From the NCBI RefSeq assembly GCF_900129975.1, contig NZ_FSRG01000009.1, forward strand, positions 41,688 through 105,687: a stretch of 64,000 nucleotides of DNA, given 5' to 3'. Positions 25,965 through 35,962 of this stretch are shown here, in pieces. A program made the position numbers and the translations under genes. The notes under the pieces are model-generated. The model saw only the letters and a program-made list of their open reading frames with translations, made no database searches and was not told the origin of the DNA. The stretch is from Halodesulfovibrio marinisediminis DSM 17456 (GTDB lineage Bacteria; Desulfobacterota; Desulfovibrionia; Desulfovibrionales; Desulfovibrionaceae). Numbering within the stretch: position 1 is the stretch's first letter; every line of letters begins with the position of its first letter.

Positions 25965-27464
25965 ATGAAGTTTGTCTGTTTGATCTTTGCAGCAGTTGCG
26001 TTGAGTGGTTGTTGGAAGGTGGGACCAGACTACGTTGCACCGGATCTTTCGGCCTTCCACGGTACAAAGTGGAAGGCGTGCACTCCAATGCTGCAGCCGG
26101 AAAGTACAGCTGTTCACTGGTGGACGCAGTTTAACGATGCAGAATTGGAACGGCTGGTCGATACATTACTGACGCAGAATTTTTCTCTCAAGATAGCTCG
26201 TGCTCGGATAATTGAGGCGCGGGCGCAGCGCGGTGTAAGTCGTGCTGATTTACTGCCAAAGGCGTATCTGGGCGGCTATGGGCTCAGAACTCGTGCCGCG
26301 GAAGATGCTCAGGGACTTATTGGGGTGCCGGGTGGTATTCAGACAAACTTGTTTGCGGGTGCAGCCCTTGCAAGCTGGGAGCTCGATTTATGGGGGCGTG
26401 TACAACGCCTTGTTGAAGCTGCTGACAGTACTATTGAGGCAAACCGTGCAGCGTATGGGGATGCGGCTGTATCACTGGTGGCCGAACTTGCACTTGCCTA
26501 TGTTGATTTGCGTACTCTGGAGTCTCGTATCCGGATATTAGAACGAAAAATGTTATTGCTGAAACAGCAAGCCCAACTAACTGGCTCGCGGTTTAACGCT
26601 GGAACGGGAACGCGTCAGGATTATTTGCAGGCACAAACCGTTGTCCGGCAGGAAAAAGCACAACTGCATGCATTTATTCAGGCAAAAGCGGTTGCAGAAA
26701 ACAGTATTGCGGTGCTGCTGGGGATGCCGCCGAGTGAATTTTCCTATGCTGAGGGCTGTCAGCTTGCTGTACCTGTGGTTGCCGGTATGGATGTTCCGGC
26801 AAGCCTGCTTTCACGTAGACCGGATGTACGTCAGGCTGAGCAGGAATACGCCGCAGCTGTAGCCCGTATTGGTGCAGCAGAAGGAGAGCGTTACCCTAAA
26901 ATTTCGTTGGGCGGTGTCTTAAGCTTCCAGTCGACTGATTTCGAAAAGCTGCTTCATGCAGACACTCTTGTATATACATTTGGTGCTGGCATTTGGGCTC
27001 CGGTTTTCACTGGTGGACGTATCGATGCACAGGTAGCAGTGCAGGAGTCTCTAGCAGAGCAGCGCAAGTTCCAGTTGCAGCAGACGGTTGTTGAAGCAGT
27101 TGCAGAAGTGGAAAACAGTGCTGTCGGCATTGCCGAAACAAGACGCCAGGTTGCGGAACTATCATGTGCTATGCAGGAGTTGACGCAGGCTACGGCTCTT
27201 GCCGGACAGCTGTTTGCGGGGGGACTTGCAAGCAAAGATACGGTTGTGGCGCGGGAGCTTGAACAGATAGAAATTGAAGATGCTCTTGTGGTTGCAAGTC
27301 AGCAGGAGCTTGGTGAGGTCATACATCTGTATCGGGCACTCGGCGGTGGCTGGGATGTGGCTCAGAATAATTCGAAGGCTGTGCCTACTAATGATGTGGA
27401 GCGCATAGGTAATGGAAACAGTAACGCAGAGGTTCGTGCTGATAAGGAGCTGATGAATGAATAA
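25965..27464 (+). CDS. Outer-membrane factor lipoprotein (NodT/TolC family)
   Basis: About 499 residues from the ATG at 25965, which puts the lipobox (AVALSGC) at the right distance in the signal peptide; upstream in-frame starts at 25920 and 25935 would give a longer N-terminus. Two OEP repeats follow, with family landmarks VGPDYVAP, ALASWELDLWGRV, LLSRRPDVRQAE and ISLGGVLSF..GAGIWAPVFTGGRI. It forms the trimeric outer-membrane channel of the tripartite exporter encoded downstream. Its end overlaps the next gene by eight bases. Confidence 0.9.
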   Translation: MKFVCLIFAAVALSGCWKVGPDYVAPDLSAFHGTKWKACTPMLQPESTAVHWWTQFNDAELERLVDTLLTQNFSLKIARARIIEARAQRGVSRADLLPKAYLGGYGLRTRAAEDAQGLIGVPGGIQTNLFAGAALASWELDLWGRVQRLVEAADSTIEANRAAYGDAAVSLVAELALAYVDLRTLESRIRILERKMLLLKQQAQLTGSRFNAGTGTRQDYLQAQTVVRQEKAQLHAFIQAKAVAENSIAVLLGMPPSEFSYAEGCQLAVPVVAGMDVPASLLSRRPDVRQAEQEYAAAVARIGAAEGERYPKISLGGVLSFQSTDFEKLLHADTLVYTFGAGIWAPVFTGGRIDAQVAVQESLAEQRKFQLQQTVVEAVAEVENSAVGIAETRRQVAELSCAMQELTQATALAGQLFAGGLASKDTVVARELEQIEIEDALVVASQQELGEVIHLYRALGGGWDVAQNNSKAVPTNDVERIGNGNSNAEVRADKELMNE

Positions 27465-28497
27465 GAAAAAGCTGCTGTTGATCTTACTGCTTGTCTGCAT
27501 CGCACTTGTGTTTTGGTGGTATTTAAATCCTTCCAAGCTGGTGAATAATAAAAGAGAAGTAACCCTCTACGGTCAGATTGACTTAAGAACTGTACAGCTG
27601 TCGTTCAGTGAGCAGGAATATATTGAACAAATGTACGTGGATGAGGGCGATGTCGTTAAGGGCGGGCAGGTGCTTGCTGTGCTTAAGAAAGATCGCCTCG
27701 CTGCTCAATTGCAGGAAGCAATTTCACGTGTGGAGGCGCAGGAAGAAGTTGTTCAGCGCCTTACAACAGGTTTGCGTCCGCAGGAGGTGTTGCAGGCTAG
27801 GGCAAAAGTTCAGGCTGCAGAGATTCAGTTGAAAAATGCACAGGCGTTGCTTCGTCGTGTGAAAACCACAACGCCTTCCGGCGCAAGTACACGTCAAAGC
27901 CTTGATGATGCCGTAACCTCGGTGAAGCTTGCTCAGGCGGAATTGGCGATTGAAAAAAACGGATTAAGCCTCGCTGAGGAAGGTTATCGCAAGGAAGATA
28001 TTGCAGAGGCCAAAGCAACGTTGAAGGGATTGAAAGCATCTGTAGATTTGTTATGGGTTCGCATGGGTGAATTGAAGCTTGTTGCGCCAGTGAATGGCAT
28101 TATTCAGAACCGCATTGCAGAGCTTGGTGAGCTTGCTTCCCCATCGCGTGTAGCATTTACCCTCGCTGTTACAGAACCTAAGTGGGTGCGCGCCTATTTA
28201 CCGGAACCTGAACTTGGACTCGTGATGGAAGGTATGAGAGCTTCCGTATATTCGGACTCCTTTGCAGAGCCTTTCAAAGGCTGGGTTGGTTTTATTTCAC
28301 CGCAGGCAGAATTTACGCCGAAGCGAGTGGAAACAACAGAGTTGCGAACACAGCTCGTATACGAAGTGCGGGTGTGGGTGGATGATCCAGATAACAGACT
28401 AAAATTGGGGATGCCTGTGACTATTGCTTTGGATACTTCTTCCTCAGTAATCCCTGATGCTGATCCGAAGCCAGACAACGGTTCCCGGAGCCAGTAA
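27457..28497 (+). CDS. HlyD-family membrane fusion protein
   Basis: A 346-residue periplasmic adaptor with one N-terminal helix (about 4-22), a biotinyl-lipoyl half motif (VDEGDVVKGGQVLAVL), a long coiled-coil hairpin (about 90-200) and the second half (LVAPVNGIIQNRIAELGELA), then a beta-barrel domain. It bridges the inner-membrane ABC-2 permeases to the outer-membrane factor. AAGGAG precedes the ATG, which overlaps the upstream stop. This is the YbhG position of a YbhGFSR-like exporter. Confidence 0.9.
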   Translation: MNKKKLLLILLLVCIALVFWWYLNPSKLVNNKREVTLYGQIDLRTVQLSFSEQEYIEQMYVDEGDVVKGGQVLAVLKKDRLAAQLQEAISRVEAQEEVVQRLTTGLRPQEVLQARAKVQAAEIQLKNAQALLRRVKTTTPSGASTRQSLDDAVTSVKLAQAELAIEKNGLSLAEEGYRKEDIAEAKATLKGLKASVDLLWVRMGELKLVAPVNGIIQNRIAELGELASPSRVAFTLAVTEPKWVRAYLPEPELGLVMEGMRASVYSDSFAEPFKGWVGFISPQAEFTPKRVETTELRTQLVYEVRVWVDDPDNRLKLGMPVTIALDTSSSVIPDADPKPDNGSRSQ

Positions 28498-28501
28498 CTC
28501 T

Positions 28502-30292
28502 ATGCCGATGCAGGAAGTTCAGGCAGGGCAGCCGCTGTTATTGGCGGAGAATATCCGTGTTGTTTTCAAACCCAAAAGCAAGCGTCCTATTGTTGCGTTG
28601 GATGACTTGAGTCTGAGTGTAGAAGCGGGAAGCGTTACTGGGCTGGTGGGGCCGGATGGTGCAGGTAAAACAACCTGTCTGCGTCTTGCCGCAGGACTAC
28701 TTGTTCCACAGTCCGGCAGTATGACTGTGCTTGGCTACGACGTAGTTCAAGAAGCAGACGGTATGCGTTCCAGAATTGGCTACATGCCTCAGCAGTTCGG
28801 GCTGTATGAAGATTTAACAGTTCAAGAAAATCTGGACTTGTATGCAGACTTGCAAGATGTGCCGATGGTAGCCCGAAAAGAGCAGTTTGCGCGTCTTCTG
28901 GATATGACTGATCTTGGAGAATTTACTCAACGACGTGCAGGGCAGCTCTCCGGCGGTATGAAGCAGAAGCTTGGGCTTGCGTGTTGTTTGGTAAAAGTGC
29001 CTGAGCTACTTATTTTAGACGAGCCGACAGTAGGTGTTGATCCTGTTTCGCGGCGCGACATCTGGCGCATTGTGTACCAGCTGGTTGAAGAAGAAGGCGT
29101 GGGGGTAGTTGTATCTACAGCGTATCTGGACGAAGCTGAACGCTGTAACGAAGTTATTGTTATGCATCATGGCGTTAAGTTGGCAGAAGGGACGCCGCAA
29201 AGTTTCTACAGCAGAGTTGAGGGACGTGTTTTTTCTATAGCACCAAAAGCTCCGCAAACCGCGCGCACGCTGCATGGCGAGATGTTGCAACGGGGTGATG
29301 TTGTGGATGCTTCTATTCAGTCCGGTGTGGTGCGAGTTGTTTTATCAAAAGACAGTCCTGTACGGCCTCAAGCACTACTTTCAGAGGACAAGGCTCACCA
29401 AGAGATTTCAAAATTAGACTTGGAGCCGGTGCCACCACGTTTTGAGGATGTCTTTGTAGATATGCTTCATCAGGACGGGGCTGCTATTGAGAAGCCCGCT
29501 GAGGAGAAGTCAGTTGAAATCGTGCATGGTCTGGAAAAACAGGTCATAGCGCGAAAAGAACCGGCTATTGTTGTGTCGAATCTGTTGAAGCAGTTCGGTG
29601 CATTTACAGCGGTGCAAAACATTTCTTTCTCCGTATGTCGGGGTGAAATCTTTGGGCTGCTTGGTGCCAACGGGGCGGGTAAGACCACCACATTCCGTAT
29701 GCTGTGCGGGTTGTTAAAGGCTTCCGGTGGCGAAATCAATGTGGCTGGTAACGATATGCGTACGGCACCGTCAAGAGCACGGTCTCGTATCGGCTATATG
29801 GCGCAGAAATTTTCTCTCTATCAACAGTTTACGGTTAAGCAAAATTTGCGTTTTTACGGCAAAGCCTACGGCTTGCATCGTTCGCACTTACAACAGCGGC
29901 TGGATTGGGCGCTGCGTGAGTTTGATATGGAAGATCGTAAGAATGCGGTGACGCAGAGCCTGCCTGCTGGTTTTAAGCAACGGTTGGCAATGGCGGCTGC
30001 AATGTTGCACGAGCCGGAAATTTTGTTTTTGGATGAACCTACATCCGGTGCAGATCCGCTTGCGCGGCGCGAATTCTGGGCGAGAATTAACAAATTCTCC
30101 CGTGAGGGAGTAACAGTCATCGTCACTACGCATTTTCTGGAAGAGGCAGAATACTGTGACCATATGTTAATTATGGCACAGGGGCAGCAGCTTGCAGCGG
30201 GAACGCCTGCTCAAATTAGAGAACTGGCAGTAAGTAAAGAAACTCCTGATCCGACAATTGAGGATGCATTTATTAAACTAGCAGGTGAGTAG
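28502..30292 (+). CDS. ABC-2 exporter ATPase with two fused nucleotide-binding domains (YbhF-like)
   Basis: About 596 residues. NBD1 (about 20-250): Walker A VGPDGAGKTT, signature LSGGMKQKLG, Walker B LLILDEPTVGVDP. NBD2 (about 355-590): Walker A LGANGAGKTT, a variant signature LPAGFKQRLA, Walker B ILFLDEPTSGADP. The variant second signature makes the two ATP sites unequal. A linker of about 100 residues joins them. It drives export through the two permeases downstream. The start at 28502 (GGAG upstream) is preferred to an in-frame start at 28457 that would overlap the HlyD gene by 40 bases. Confidence 0.9.
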   Translation: MPMQEVQAGQPLLLAENIRVVFKPKSKRPIVALDDLSLSVEAGSVTGLVGPDGAGKTTCLRLAAGLLVPQSGSMTVLGYDVVQEADGMRSRIGYMPQQFGLYEDLTVQENLDLYADLQDVPMVARKEQFARLLDMTDLGEFTQRRAGQLSGGMKQKLGLACCLVKVPELLILDEPTVGVDPVSRRDIWRIVYQLVEEEGVGVVVSTAYLDEAERCNEVIVMHHGVKLAEGTPQSFYSRVEGRVFSIAPKAPQTARTLHGEMLQRGDVVDASIQSGVVRVVLSKDSPVRPQALLSEDKAHQEISKLDLEPVPPRFEDVFVDMLHQDGAAIEKPAEEKSVEIVHGLEKQVIARKEPAIVVSNLLKQFGAFTAVQNISFSVCRGEIFGLLGANGAGKTTTFRMLCGLLKASGGEINVAGNDMRTAPSRARSRIGYMAQKFSLYQQFTVKQNLRFYGKAYGLHRSHLQQRLDWALREFDMEDRKNAVTQSLPAGFKQRLAMAAAMLHEPEILFLDEPTSGADPLARREFWARINKFSREGVTVIVTTHFLEEAEYCDHMLIMAQGQQLAAGTPAQIRELAVSKETPDPTIEDAFIKLAGE

Positions 30293-30312
30293 AACAGGAA
30301 GGAAATACACGC

Positions 30313-31440
30313 ATGGCAGGACTATCCTATTTACGGCTCCGTGGCTTTATCCGAAAGGAATTGCTGCAAATTAAGCGAGATCCCAGTAGCATTTTGTTGG
30401 GGATTGTTATGCCAGTGGTACTGTTGCTTATTTTTGGCTACGGCGTTTCCTTGGAGCCAAACAATGTGCCTATTGCGATTGTGGTCGATTCACCAAGTCA
30501 GGTGACGCAGGATTTGAAAGCACGTTTTCAGCTATCCCGTTACTTTTCGCCGGTGACTGTGCATTCCATGTCGGAAGCTGTTCAGCTTATGCAAACAAGT
30601 GAGGTGGACTGTATCATTCATGTCCGCTCAAATTTTTTATCGCTTTTGTTATCCCGACAAGAAGCACCCATTCAGCTTATTCTCAACGGAATAGATGCGA
30701 ACAGGGCACGAATTATTGAAGGCTATATACAGAATGCCATAGGCTTGTGGGCGCAACGAGCTGCAATGCAAGCTGGTGTAGAGTATTCGCCTCCGATTAT
30801 GATTGAATCGCGCATTTGGTTTAATGCAGCGGCAACTAGTACGTATTCTCTTATCCCCGGACTGCTGACACTGATTATGACGCTCATAGGCACGCAGTTA
30901 ACCGCACTGGTTATTGCTCGAGAGTGGGAGCGGGGAACGATGGAAGCACTGTTAAGCACGCCTATCCGGTCAAACGAAATTCTTTTAGGAAAGTTGGTGC
31001 CGTACTATGGTCTTGGTATGATAGGCATGGGCTTTTCCATTCTTCTTGGAGTCTTCTTATTCGATGTTCCGCTTAGAGGTTCTGTCTTTCTTCTTTTTCT
31101 TCTGGGCAGTGTGTTTTTGCTCGCATCACTTGGGTTCGGGCTGTTTATTTCCTCTGCCGCTCGTATTCAATTTGTGGCGGCAATGGGGTCCGTTTTATCC
31201 GCATTCCTTCCGGCATTCTTTTTGTCCGGCCTCATGTTTGATTTAAAAAGTACGCCTAAAGCCGTTCAGTATATAAGTACCATTGTGCCGGCAAAGTACT
31301 TTGTAACCATTACGCAAACCTTATTCTTAGCTGGTAATGTCTGGTCTGTATTGATTCCGGCAAGCCTTGTGCTGGTTCTTATGAGTGTTGTCCTGTTGTT
31401 GATTGCACGCAAAAAGTTAGGACGTAGGTTGCCACAATGA
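30313..31440 (+). CDS. ABC-2 type permease (YbhS/YbhR-like), first
   Basis: A 375-residue inner-membrane protein. One N-terminal helix (about 26-45, LLGIVMPVVLLLIFGYGVSL) is followed by a large periplasmic domain (about 48-175) and five C-terminal helices. The ABC-2 signature AREWERGTMEALLSTPIRSNEI lies between helices 2 and 3, abridged here to AREWERGTMEALLSTP. GGAAGGA precedes the ATG. It pairs with the next gene, whose start overlaps its stop. Confidence 0.9.
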   Translation: MAGLSYLRLRGFIRKELLQIKRDPSSILLGIVMPVVLLLIFGYGVSLEPNNVPIAIVVDSPSQVTQDLKARFQLSRYFSPVTVHSMSEAVQLMQTSEVDCIIHVRSNFLSLLLSRQEAPIQLILNGIDANRARIIEGYIQNAIGLWAQRAAMQAGVEYSPPIMIESRIWFNAAATSTYSLIPGLLTLIMTLIGTQLTALVIAREWERGTMEALLSTPIRSNEILLGKLVPYYGLGMIGMGFSILLGVFLFDVPLRGSVFLLFLLGSVFLLASLGFGLFISSAARIQFVAAMGSVLSAFLPAFFLSGLMFDLKSTPKAVQYISTIVPAKYFVTITQTLFLAGNVWSVLIPASLVLVLMSVVLLLIARKKLGRRLPQ

Positions 31441-32555
31441 TCGAAATGCTACAGCGGATTTGGACTCTCGTAGTCAAAGAATTTATGTTGATTCTGATTG
31501 ATCCGAAGAGTCGGTTTGTCATCATCGTACCGCCGATGTTTCAGTTTGTTATCTTCAGCTACGCGGCTACATTTGATTTACAGAACGTGGAGTATGCCGT
31601 GTTGGATGAGTCGAAGACTGAGCAGTCCCGCACGTTGCTCAACCATTTTAATGGATCACCACATTTTGAACTGGTTCATACCTTAGATACCACAGCACAG
31701 ATTCCAGAACTGATTAACACACGAAAAGTTCGTCTTGTGCTTCATATTCCACGAGATTTTGCAGACAAAATCATCAATCACGAAACGGCAGTCATTCAGA
31801 TTATAGCAGATGGGCGAAATTCAAACGTTGCTTCTGTCGCACTTGGGTATGTTCAGGAAATTACGCAGCAATATGGTACATCCTTGCAGACAGAGCTTCT
31901 TTCATCTGGTCTGCATACCTCGCTTGTTAGCCGTGCATGGTTTAACAGGAACTTGGAAACACGTTGGTACATTGTTTCATCACTGGGTGGGATTATCAGT
32001 ATGGTTATCGCCATGCTGCTATCAGCGCTTTCGGTAGCTCGTGAGCGAGAATTCGGTACGTTTGATCAGCTTCTTGTTGCACCGTTTCAGCCATATGAAA
32101 TACTTATCGGCAAAGCTGTACCATGTGTTTTTTTTGGACTGGCTGACGCAATGATCTTGTCTCTAGGCGCTTCTTATTGGTTCGACGTACCGTTCAGAGG
32201 AACAATTTCAGCACTCATCGTTGTTCTTCTTGCCTTCTTGGTTGCAGTTGTAGGTGTGGGGCTATTTATTTCTTCCATGTCTGTAACCATGCAACAGGGG
32301 CTACTAGGAGCGTTCGTTTTCATCATGCCGTCGGTGCTTCTTGGGGGATTTACGACGCCCATAAGTAACATGCCCGAGTGGTTGCAGACAGGTACGCTCA
32401 TCAATCCGCTCAGATATGTTGTTCAGGCGCTACGTGAGATTTTCCTCATGGGGGCAGATCTGTCCGTTACATGGCATTTTATCTGGCCGTTACTTTTAAT
32501 ATCTGCCGTCACCATGCCCGCCGCAGCTGTTATGTTCAGGCTTAGGACGCAGTAG
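31437..32555 (+). CDS. ABC-2 type permease (YbhS/YbhR-like), second
   Basis: A 372-residue paralogue of the preceding permease, with the same topology: an N-terminal helix (about 22-42), a periplasmic domain, five helices, and the signature AREREFGTFDQLLVAPFQ. The ATG overlaps the upstream stop by four bases (ATGA), so the two are translationally coupled. The pair forms the heterodimeric pore of the drug or xenobiotic exporter; the substrate is not evident. Confidence 0.9.
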   Translation: MIEMLQRIWTLVVKEFMLILIDPKSRFVIIVPPMFQFVIFSYAATFDLQNVEYAVLDESKTEQSRTLLNHFNGSPHFELVHTLDTTAQIPELINTRKVRLVLHIPRDFADKIINHETAVIQIIADGRNSNVASVALGYVQEITQQYGTSLQTELLSSGLHTSLVSRAWFNRNLETRWYIVSSLGGIISMVIAMLLSALSVAREREFGTFDQLLVAPFQPYEILIGKAVPCVFFGLADAMILSLGASYWFDVPFRGTISALIVVLLAFLVAVVGVGLFISSMSVTMQQGLLGAFVFIMPSVLLGGFTTPISNMPEWLQTGTLINPLRYVVQALREIFLMGADLSVTWHFIWPLLLISAVTMPAAAVMFRLRTQ

Positions 32556-32904
32556 ATTTTTGTTTTGCCTCCGGCGGCCAGAGAACCCTTTTGAAAAAGG
32601 GCTTCTCTGGACTCTCCTAAAACTTTCATTCGCGAGGTCGCTCCGTTGGTTATTGAGTTATGCGGCTTATGCGTCATTACTTTTTGTTATATTTAATCAA
32701 GTACTCTTAAAGAGGATTATGAAACAAAAAATGCTGCCCTTCATATGAAGGGCAGCATTTTTTTCTTAGTTAAGTTAGTGGTGCGTCAGCCGCGAGAAGT
32801 CATATATGACGTGGTGATCTCGCGAATAAAAGTTTTTGGAAGGGGGTCTGGGGGAGAACCTTGTTTCAACAAGGTTTCCCCCAGCCGCCGGAGGCAAAGA
32901 AGTA
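32556..32904. repeat. Two inverted copies of the dispersed repeat around a bidirectional terminator
   Basis: GCCTCCGGCGGC at 32577-32588 and GCCGCCGGAGGC at 32884-32895 head two copies of the roughly 75-base repeat in opposite orientation (shared AGTTTT-GGA, GCGAATAAAAG and A-x-GGGTT/AACC hairpins). Between them, 32728-32763 is a perfect palindrome AAATGCTGCCCTTCA / TGAAGGGCAGCATTT with T-runs on both sides. It ends both the exporter operon and the convergent EamA gene. Confidence 0.75.
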
Positions 32905-33798
32905 TTACTTAGCCGACGCCTGAGAGGATGTGCCGAGCCAAATGGCGGTAAGGGCTAGGAGACCACCTGTAAGTTCCATAATGCCTGCTGGTCTCGCAAA
33001 GAAGATGATATCCCAGATGAACGATAGCGCTGGCATGATGAGGATTGTTAATCCTGCCTGAGAAGTCGGGATGCCCGGTAAGCCGCGTGAAATAAGCAGC
33101 CAGCCTATGGCCTGACTTATGAGTCCGTAGAGGAACAACCACATGCCGTCTGTTGCTGTTGGAATAGCAATGGAGGTGGAGTTCCACATAAAGAAAATCC
33201 CCATGCTGGCAGCGGAGGCAAGCGAAACAAGCGCTACAACTGCAATTGGAGATACTTCTGGGCTACGCATCTGGATGTAGCGAACCATGAGAGTATAGAG
33301 CGCGAGCCAGAGCGCTGCTGCAAGCCCGAGTCCGATACCGGAGAATTCACTTGTAAGGAAGCTGTCGAGTGTAATGCCGATGAGCATGCAGAGTCCTGCA
33401 AGTGCAAGCGGTACGGCAAACACAAAGCGAGCTGTAAGGCGTTCTTTGAAGAACATCCAGCCTGCAATGGCAAGGAAGAACACCTGAAAGTTGATAAGAA
33501 TTGTTCCGACACCGGGACCCAGAATGTTAATGGAGCGATGCCAAGCCATGAGGTCCAGCGTAAGGAACAGACCACCAGCACAGAGCAGACCGGAGTGTTT
33601 CTTAAGCAGGGGGAATAGCGCTTCTCTACACTGAACTAAAGAGAGAGCAAGCAGGCAGGTGCCGCCAATGAAGGTTCTGTAAAATGCAGAAACGTCCGGA
33701 CTTGTGGAAGCAAGTTTTGCAAACACAGCGGAAAAACTAATACAAATTGCTCCTGCTACAACGCTAAGCAGGGCGGAAGAAGAATTTGAACGGATCAT
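32905..33798 (-). CDS. EamA/DMT-family transporter
   Basis: About 297 residues with ten hydrophobic helices in two five-helix EamA repeats (about 10-140 and 155-290). The family landmarks are FAKLASTSPDVSAFYRTFIG at the first loop and a matching second-half segment. Inner-membrane drug/metabolite exporter; substrate unknown. The start at the ATG at 33798 is preferred to the in-frame GTG three codons upstream. It is convergent with the ABC exporter operon. Confidence 0.88.
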   Translation of the reverse strand: MIRSNSSSALLSVVAGAICISFSAVFAKLASTSPDVSAFYRTFIGGTCLLALSLVQCREALFPLLKKHSGLLCAGGLFLTLDLMAWHRSINILGPGVGTILINFQVFFLAIAGWMFFKERLTARFVFAVPLALAGLCMLIGITLDSFLTSEFSGIGLGLAAALWLALYTLMVRYIQMRSPEVSPIAVVALVSLASAASMGIFFMWNSTSIAIPTATDGMWLFLYGLISQAIGWLLISRGLPGIPTSQAGLTILIMPALSFIWDIIFFARPAGIMELTGGLLALTAIWLGTSSQASAK

Positions 33799-34480
33799 TA
33801 TGTACACTCGTTATTTGTACAAAACATTATTAGGGTAGAAAAAAGAGTATCGTACCTTGCATGTGACAGCGCGCTTTAACATATTAAATTGGGTGGAAAT
33901 TTAAATAAGGTAGCCTTGCAGGAGTACAGTACATCAGCATTTTCAAGAAAACGTAAATAACAAACGCCAACAGCTATCAAAGTATATGATAGCCGAAATC
34001 GCGCAGTATCAAGAAAGAGCGCAGAACACAATCTAAGATTAGATGTGCAAGGAGAATATCCTAGAGGGTAATTTTTAAGATAAAAATTATCTCTATTTTA
34101 AAGGTGGTTAGTGTGTTGTACGTAAGAGGGGGGGACGGTTTAAATCTTACCACCTATGACTGCCCTGAGATGGAGAGCATCCTAACAAGAACCGAGATGG
34201 TCTGATTCATAACACCTCAGGCGAGCGGCATAGAATGGGCCATGAAACAACTTTCTGGAGAGGGTGGCTTTTAGTTTGTCAGAATAAAAGTAGGTGTAAG
34301 AGTGGGATGAGCCACCGAAAGTCGCAGAAAAAATAGTTAAAAAAGAGACGGGCGTAGGTTATCTAGTTGAAATGGAAAGACAAAGTGCAGTAGTTGAGAT
34401 GCTAGGCAAGGTAAAAGTAATCATTACAGACTTTTCCTTGACCTTTATCTATAATTGAGAGTAAAAGACCCATCTCGCAT
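33799..34480. other. Intergenic upstream of tRNA-Arg
   Basis: 680 bases without a supported gene. It contains purine-rich stretches but no open frame with a start signal. TTGACC at about 34437 with TATAAT-like TATAAT (34450-34455, CTATAATTG) is a candidate promoter for the tRNA, although the spacing is short. Confidence 0.4.
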
Positions 34481-34557
34481 GCGCCTGTAGCTCAGCTGGA
34501 TAGAGCAGCCGCCTCCTAAGCGGCAGGCCACAGGTTCGACTCCTGTCAGGCGCACCA
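34481..34557 (+). tRNA. tRNA-Arg(CCT), attachment site of the ICE
   Basis: 77 nucleotides with encoded CCA. Acceptor GCGCCTG / CAGGCGC, D arm TAGCTCAGCTGGATAGAGCA, anticodon stem GCCGC / GCGGC with loop CTCCTAA, T arm AGGTTCGACTCCT. The tyrosine integrase starts 130 bases downstream on the same strand, the usual layout for an element integrated into the tRNA 3' end. Confidence 0.95.
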
Positions 34558-34688
34558 TTTCTCTATAAAAGAGTCTAGAAAGTTCTTGTTCTACAAGGAC
34601 TTTTTTTTATGGTTAAACAAATATCGAATAGACATAGTTTTTGCTTTCGCAAGTTTCAAGTAAAATCTTTAAACTTGGGGGCAAACAT

Positions 34689-35573
34689 ATGAAAAATACT
34701 GTCGAATCTGCGTGGAGCCTATACAAAGAGCTGAAACTGCCTTCCATCCGTAAACCAAAAACTGACATTCGAGTATGGGAAATGCATATTGCCCCGTACT
34801 TAGGTGCCAAAGAATTGGATTCGGTTAAGAGTATTGATATTCTTCTCTTACGAAAAAAAGCAGAAGCTAAAGGACTAAGTCCGCAGTCTGTTCATCATAT
34901 TTTAGGGCTACTTCGAAGAATCCTTAGAAAAGCGATTCAGTGGGAATTATACCCAGGCCCTTTGCCAATCTTTGAAATGCCGAGAGTGAATAATGATAGA
35001 ACAAGGTTTCTTACAAGAGAAGAATCGTATGTTCTATTGTCAGAGCTAAAACGTCGCTCCGATCTCTGGCATGACATCAGTCTATTCGCACTATCTACCG
35101 GATTACGTTCCGGTGAAATTTTCAACTTACTTCCTGAGCATATCAATCTTTCAGCAAAGACTGTCGCTGTAGTAGATACTAAGTCAGTCAACCGAGTAGT
35201 GCCGTTAAACGGGGCTGCTCTTGAAATCGCTGAAACTTATCTCGCCCGTAATACGGGATCATATCTCTTCACTACTATATACGGAAATAAAATTCAGTTT
35301 GCAGGTAAACTCTTTAGACGCGCTGTCGAAGCCTGCGATTTAAATAACGGCATTAAAGATCGTCGTCAGCGCGTCGTTTTTCATACACTACGTCACACAT
35401 TCGCATCTTGGTTGGTCCAAGGGGGCACTGCAATTGCTGTGGTAAGTCAATTGCTTGGTCATAGTGACATAAAAATGACTATGCGTTATGCCCACTTAGC
35501 CCCTCATCAAGGACGTGAAGCAGTAGCGTATCTAAATGACTATATGCAAAACAGCGTAACGTCAAGACTGTAA
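34689..35573 (+). CDS. int: Tyrosine site-specific integrase
   Basis: About 294 residues from the ATG at 34689 (GGGGGCA upstream). N-terminal SAM-like core-binding domain (about 5-95), then the catalytic domain with Arg in STGLRSGEIFNL, His-x-x-Arg in HTLRHTFASWL, His in LLGHSDIKMT and nucleophile Tyr in MRYAHL. It should catalyse integration at and excision from tRNA-Arg. No excisionase gene is seen nearby. A bidirectional terminator follows at 35658-35704. Confidence 0.92.
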   Translation: MKNTVESAWSLYKELKLPSIRKPKTDIRVWEMHIAPYLGAKELDSVKSIDILLLRKKAEAKGLSPQSVHHILGLLRRILRKAIQWELYPGPLPIFEMPRVNNDRTRFLTREESYVLLSELKRRSDLWHDISLFALSTGLRSGEIFNLLPEHINLSAKTVAVVDTKSVNRVVPLNGAALEIAETYLARNTGSYLFTTIYGNKIQFAGKLFRRAVEACDLNNGIKDRRQRVVFHTLRHTFASWLVQGGTAIAVVSQLLGHSDIKMTMRYAHLAPHQGREAVAYLNDYMQNSVTSRL

Positions 35574-35962
35574 TTTGAAGAAATAGTAAGAAATTTAAGC
35601 ATGTTGTATGTAATAAATAGTGATAGGGAGTGATAAATAGTAATAGAGAATTAGAGGGTAGCAAAAAAGCGATAGGTAAATAGTAGCTATCGCTTTTTTG
35701 CTACATTTTGGCCAAGTCATAGGAGGATAAATAGAGCTGAGCTGGCTTACGATTAAATAAGCCATAATTGTCATCTCTAATGAGTTAACAAAATTTCCTA
35801 TAGTGCACTTGACCTAGAAGGTCCTCCAACATGACTTCCAGGAAGTAAGTTATCGTTACTAGTCTGCGTAAAAAGTGAACTAAAAATTTAAATGAATTAG
35901 AATGCTTGAAAAAACAGCAACCTCTTGTCATGAAAGGGATATCTTATTTGAATGGTGGTCGT
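35574..35962. other. Integrase tail region: AGTGATA repeats and bidirectional terminator
   Basis: AATAGTGATAGGGAGTGATAAATAG-type repeats occur at about 35616-35645. A long palindrome with GCAAAAAAGCGATAG / CTATCGCTTTTTTGC at 35658-35704 is a terminator usable on both strands. The rest (to 35962) holds no gene I can support and should carry the promoter of the two-gene ATPase module. Confidence 0.55.
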
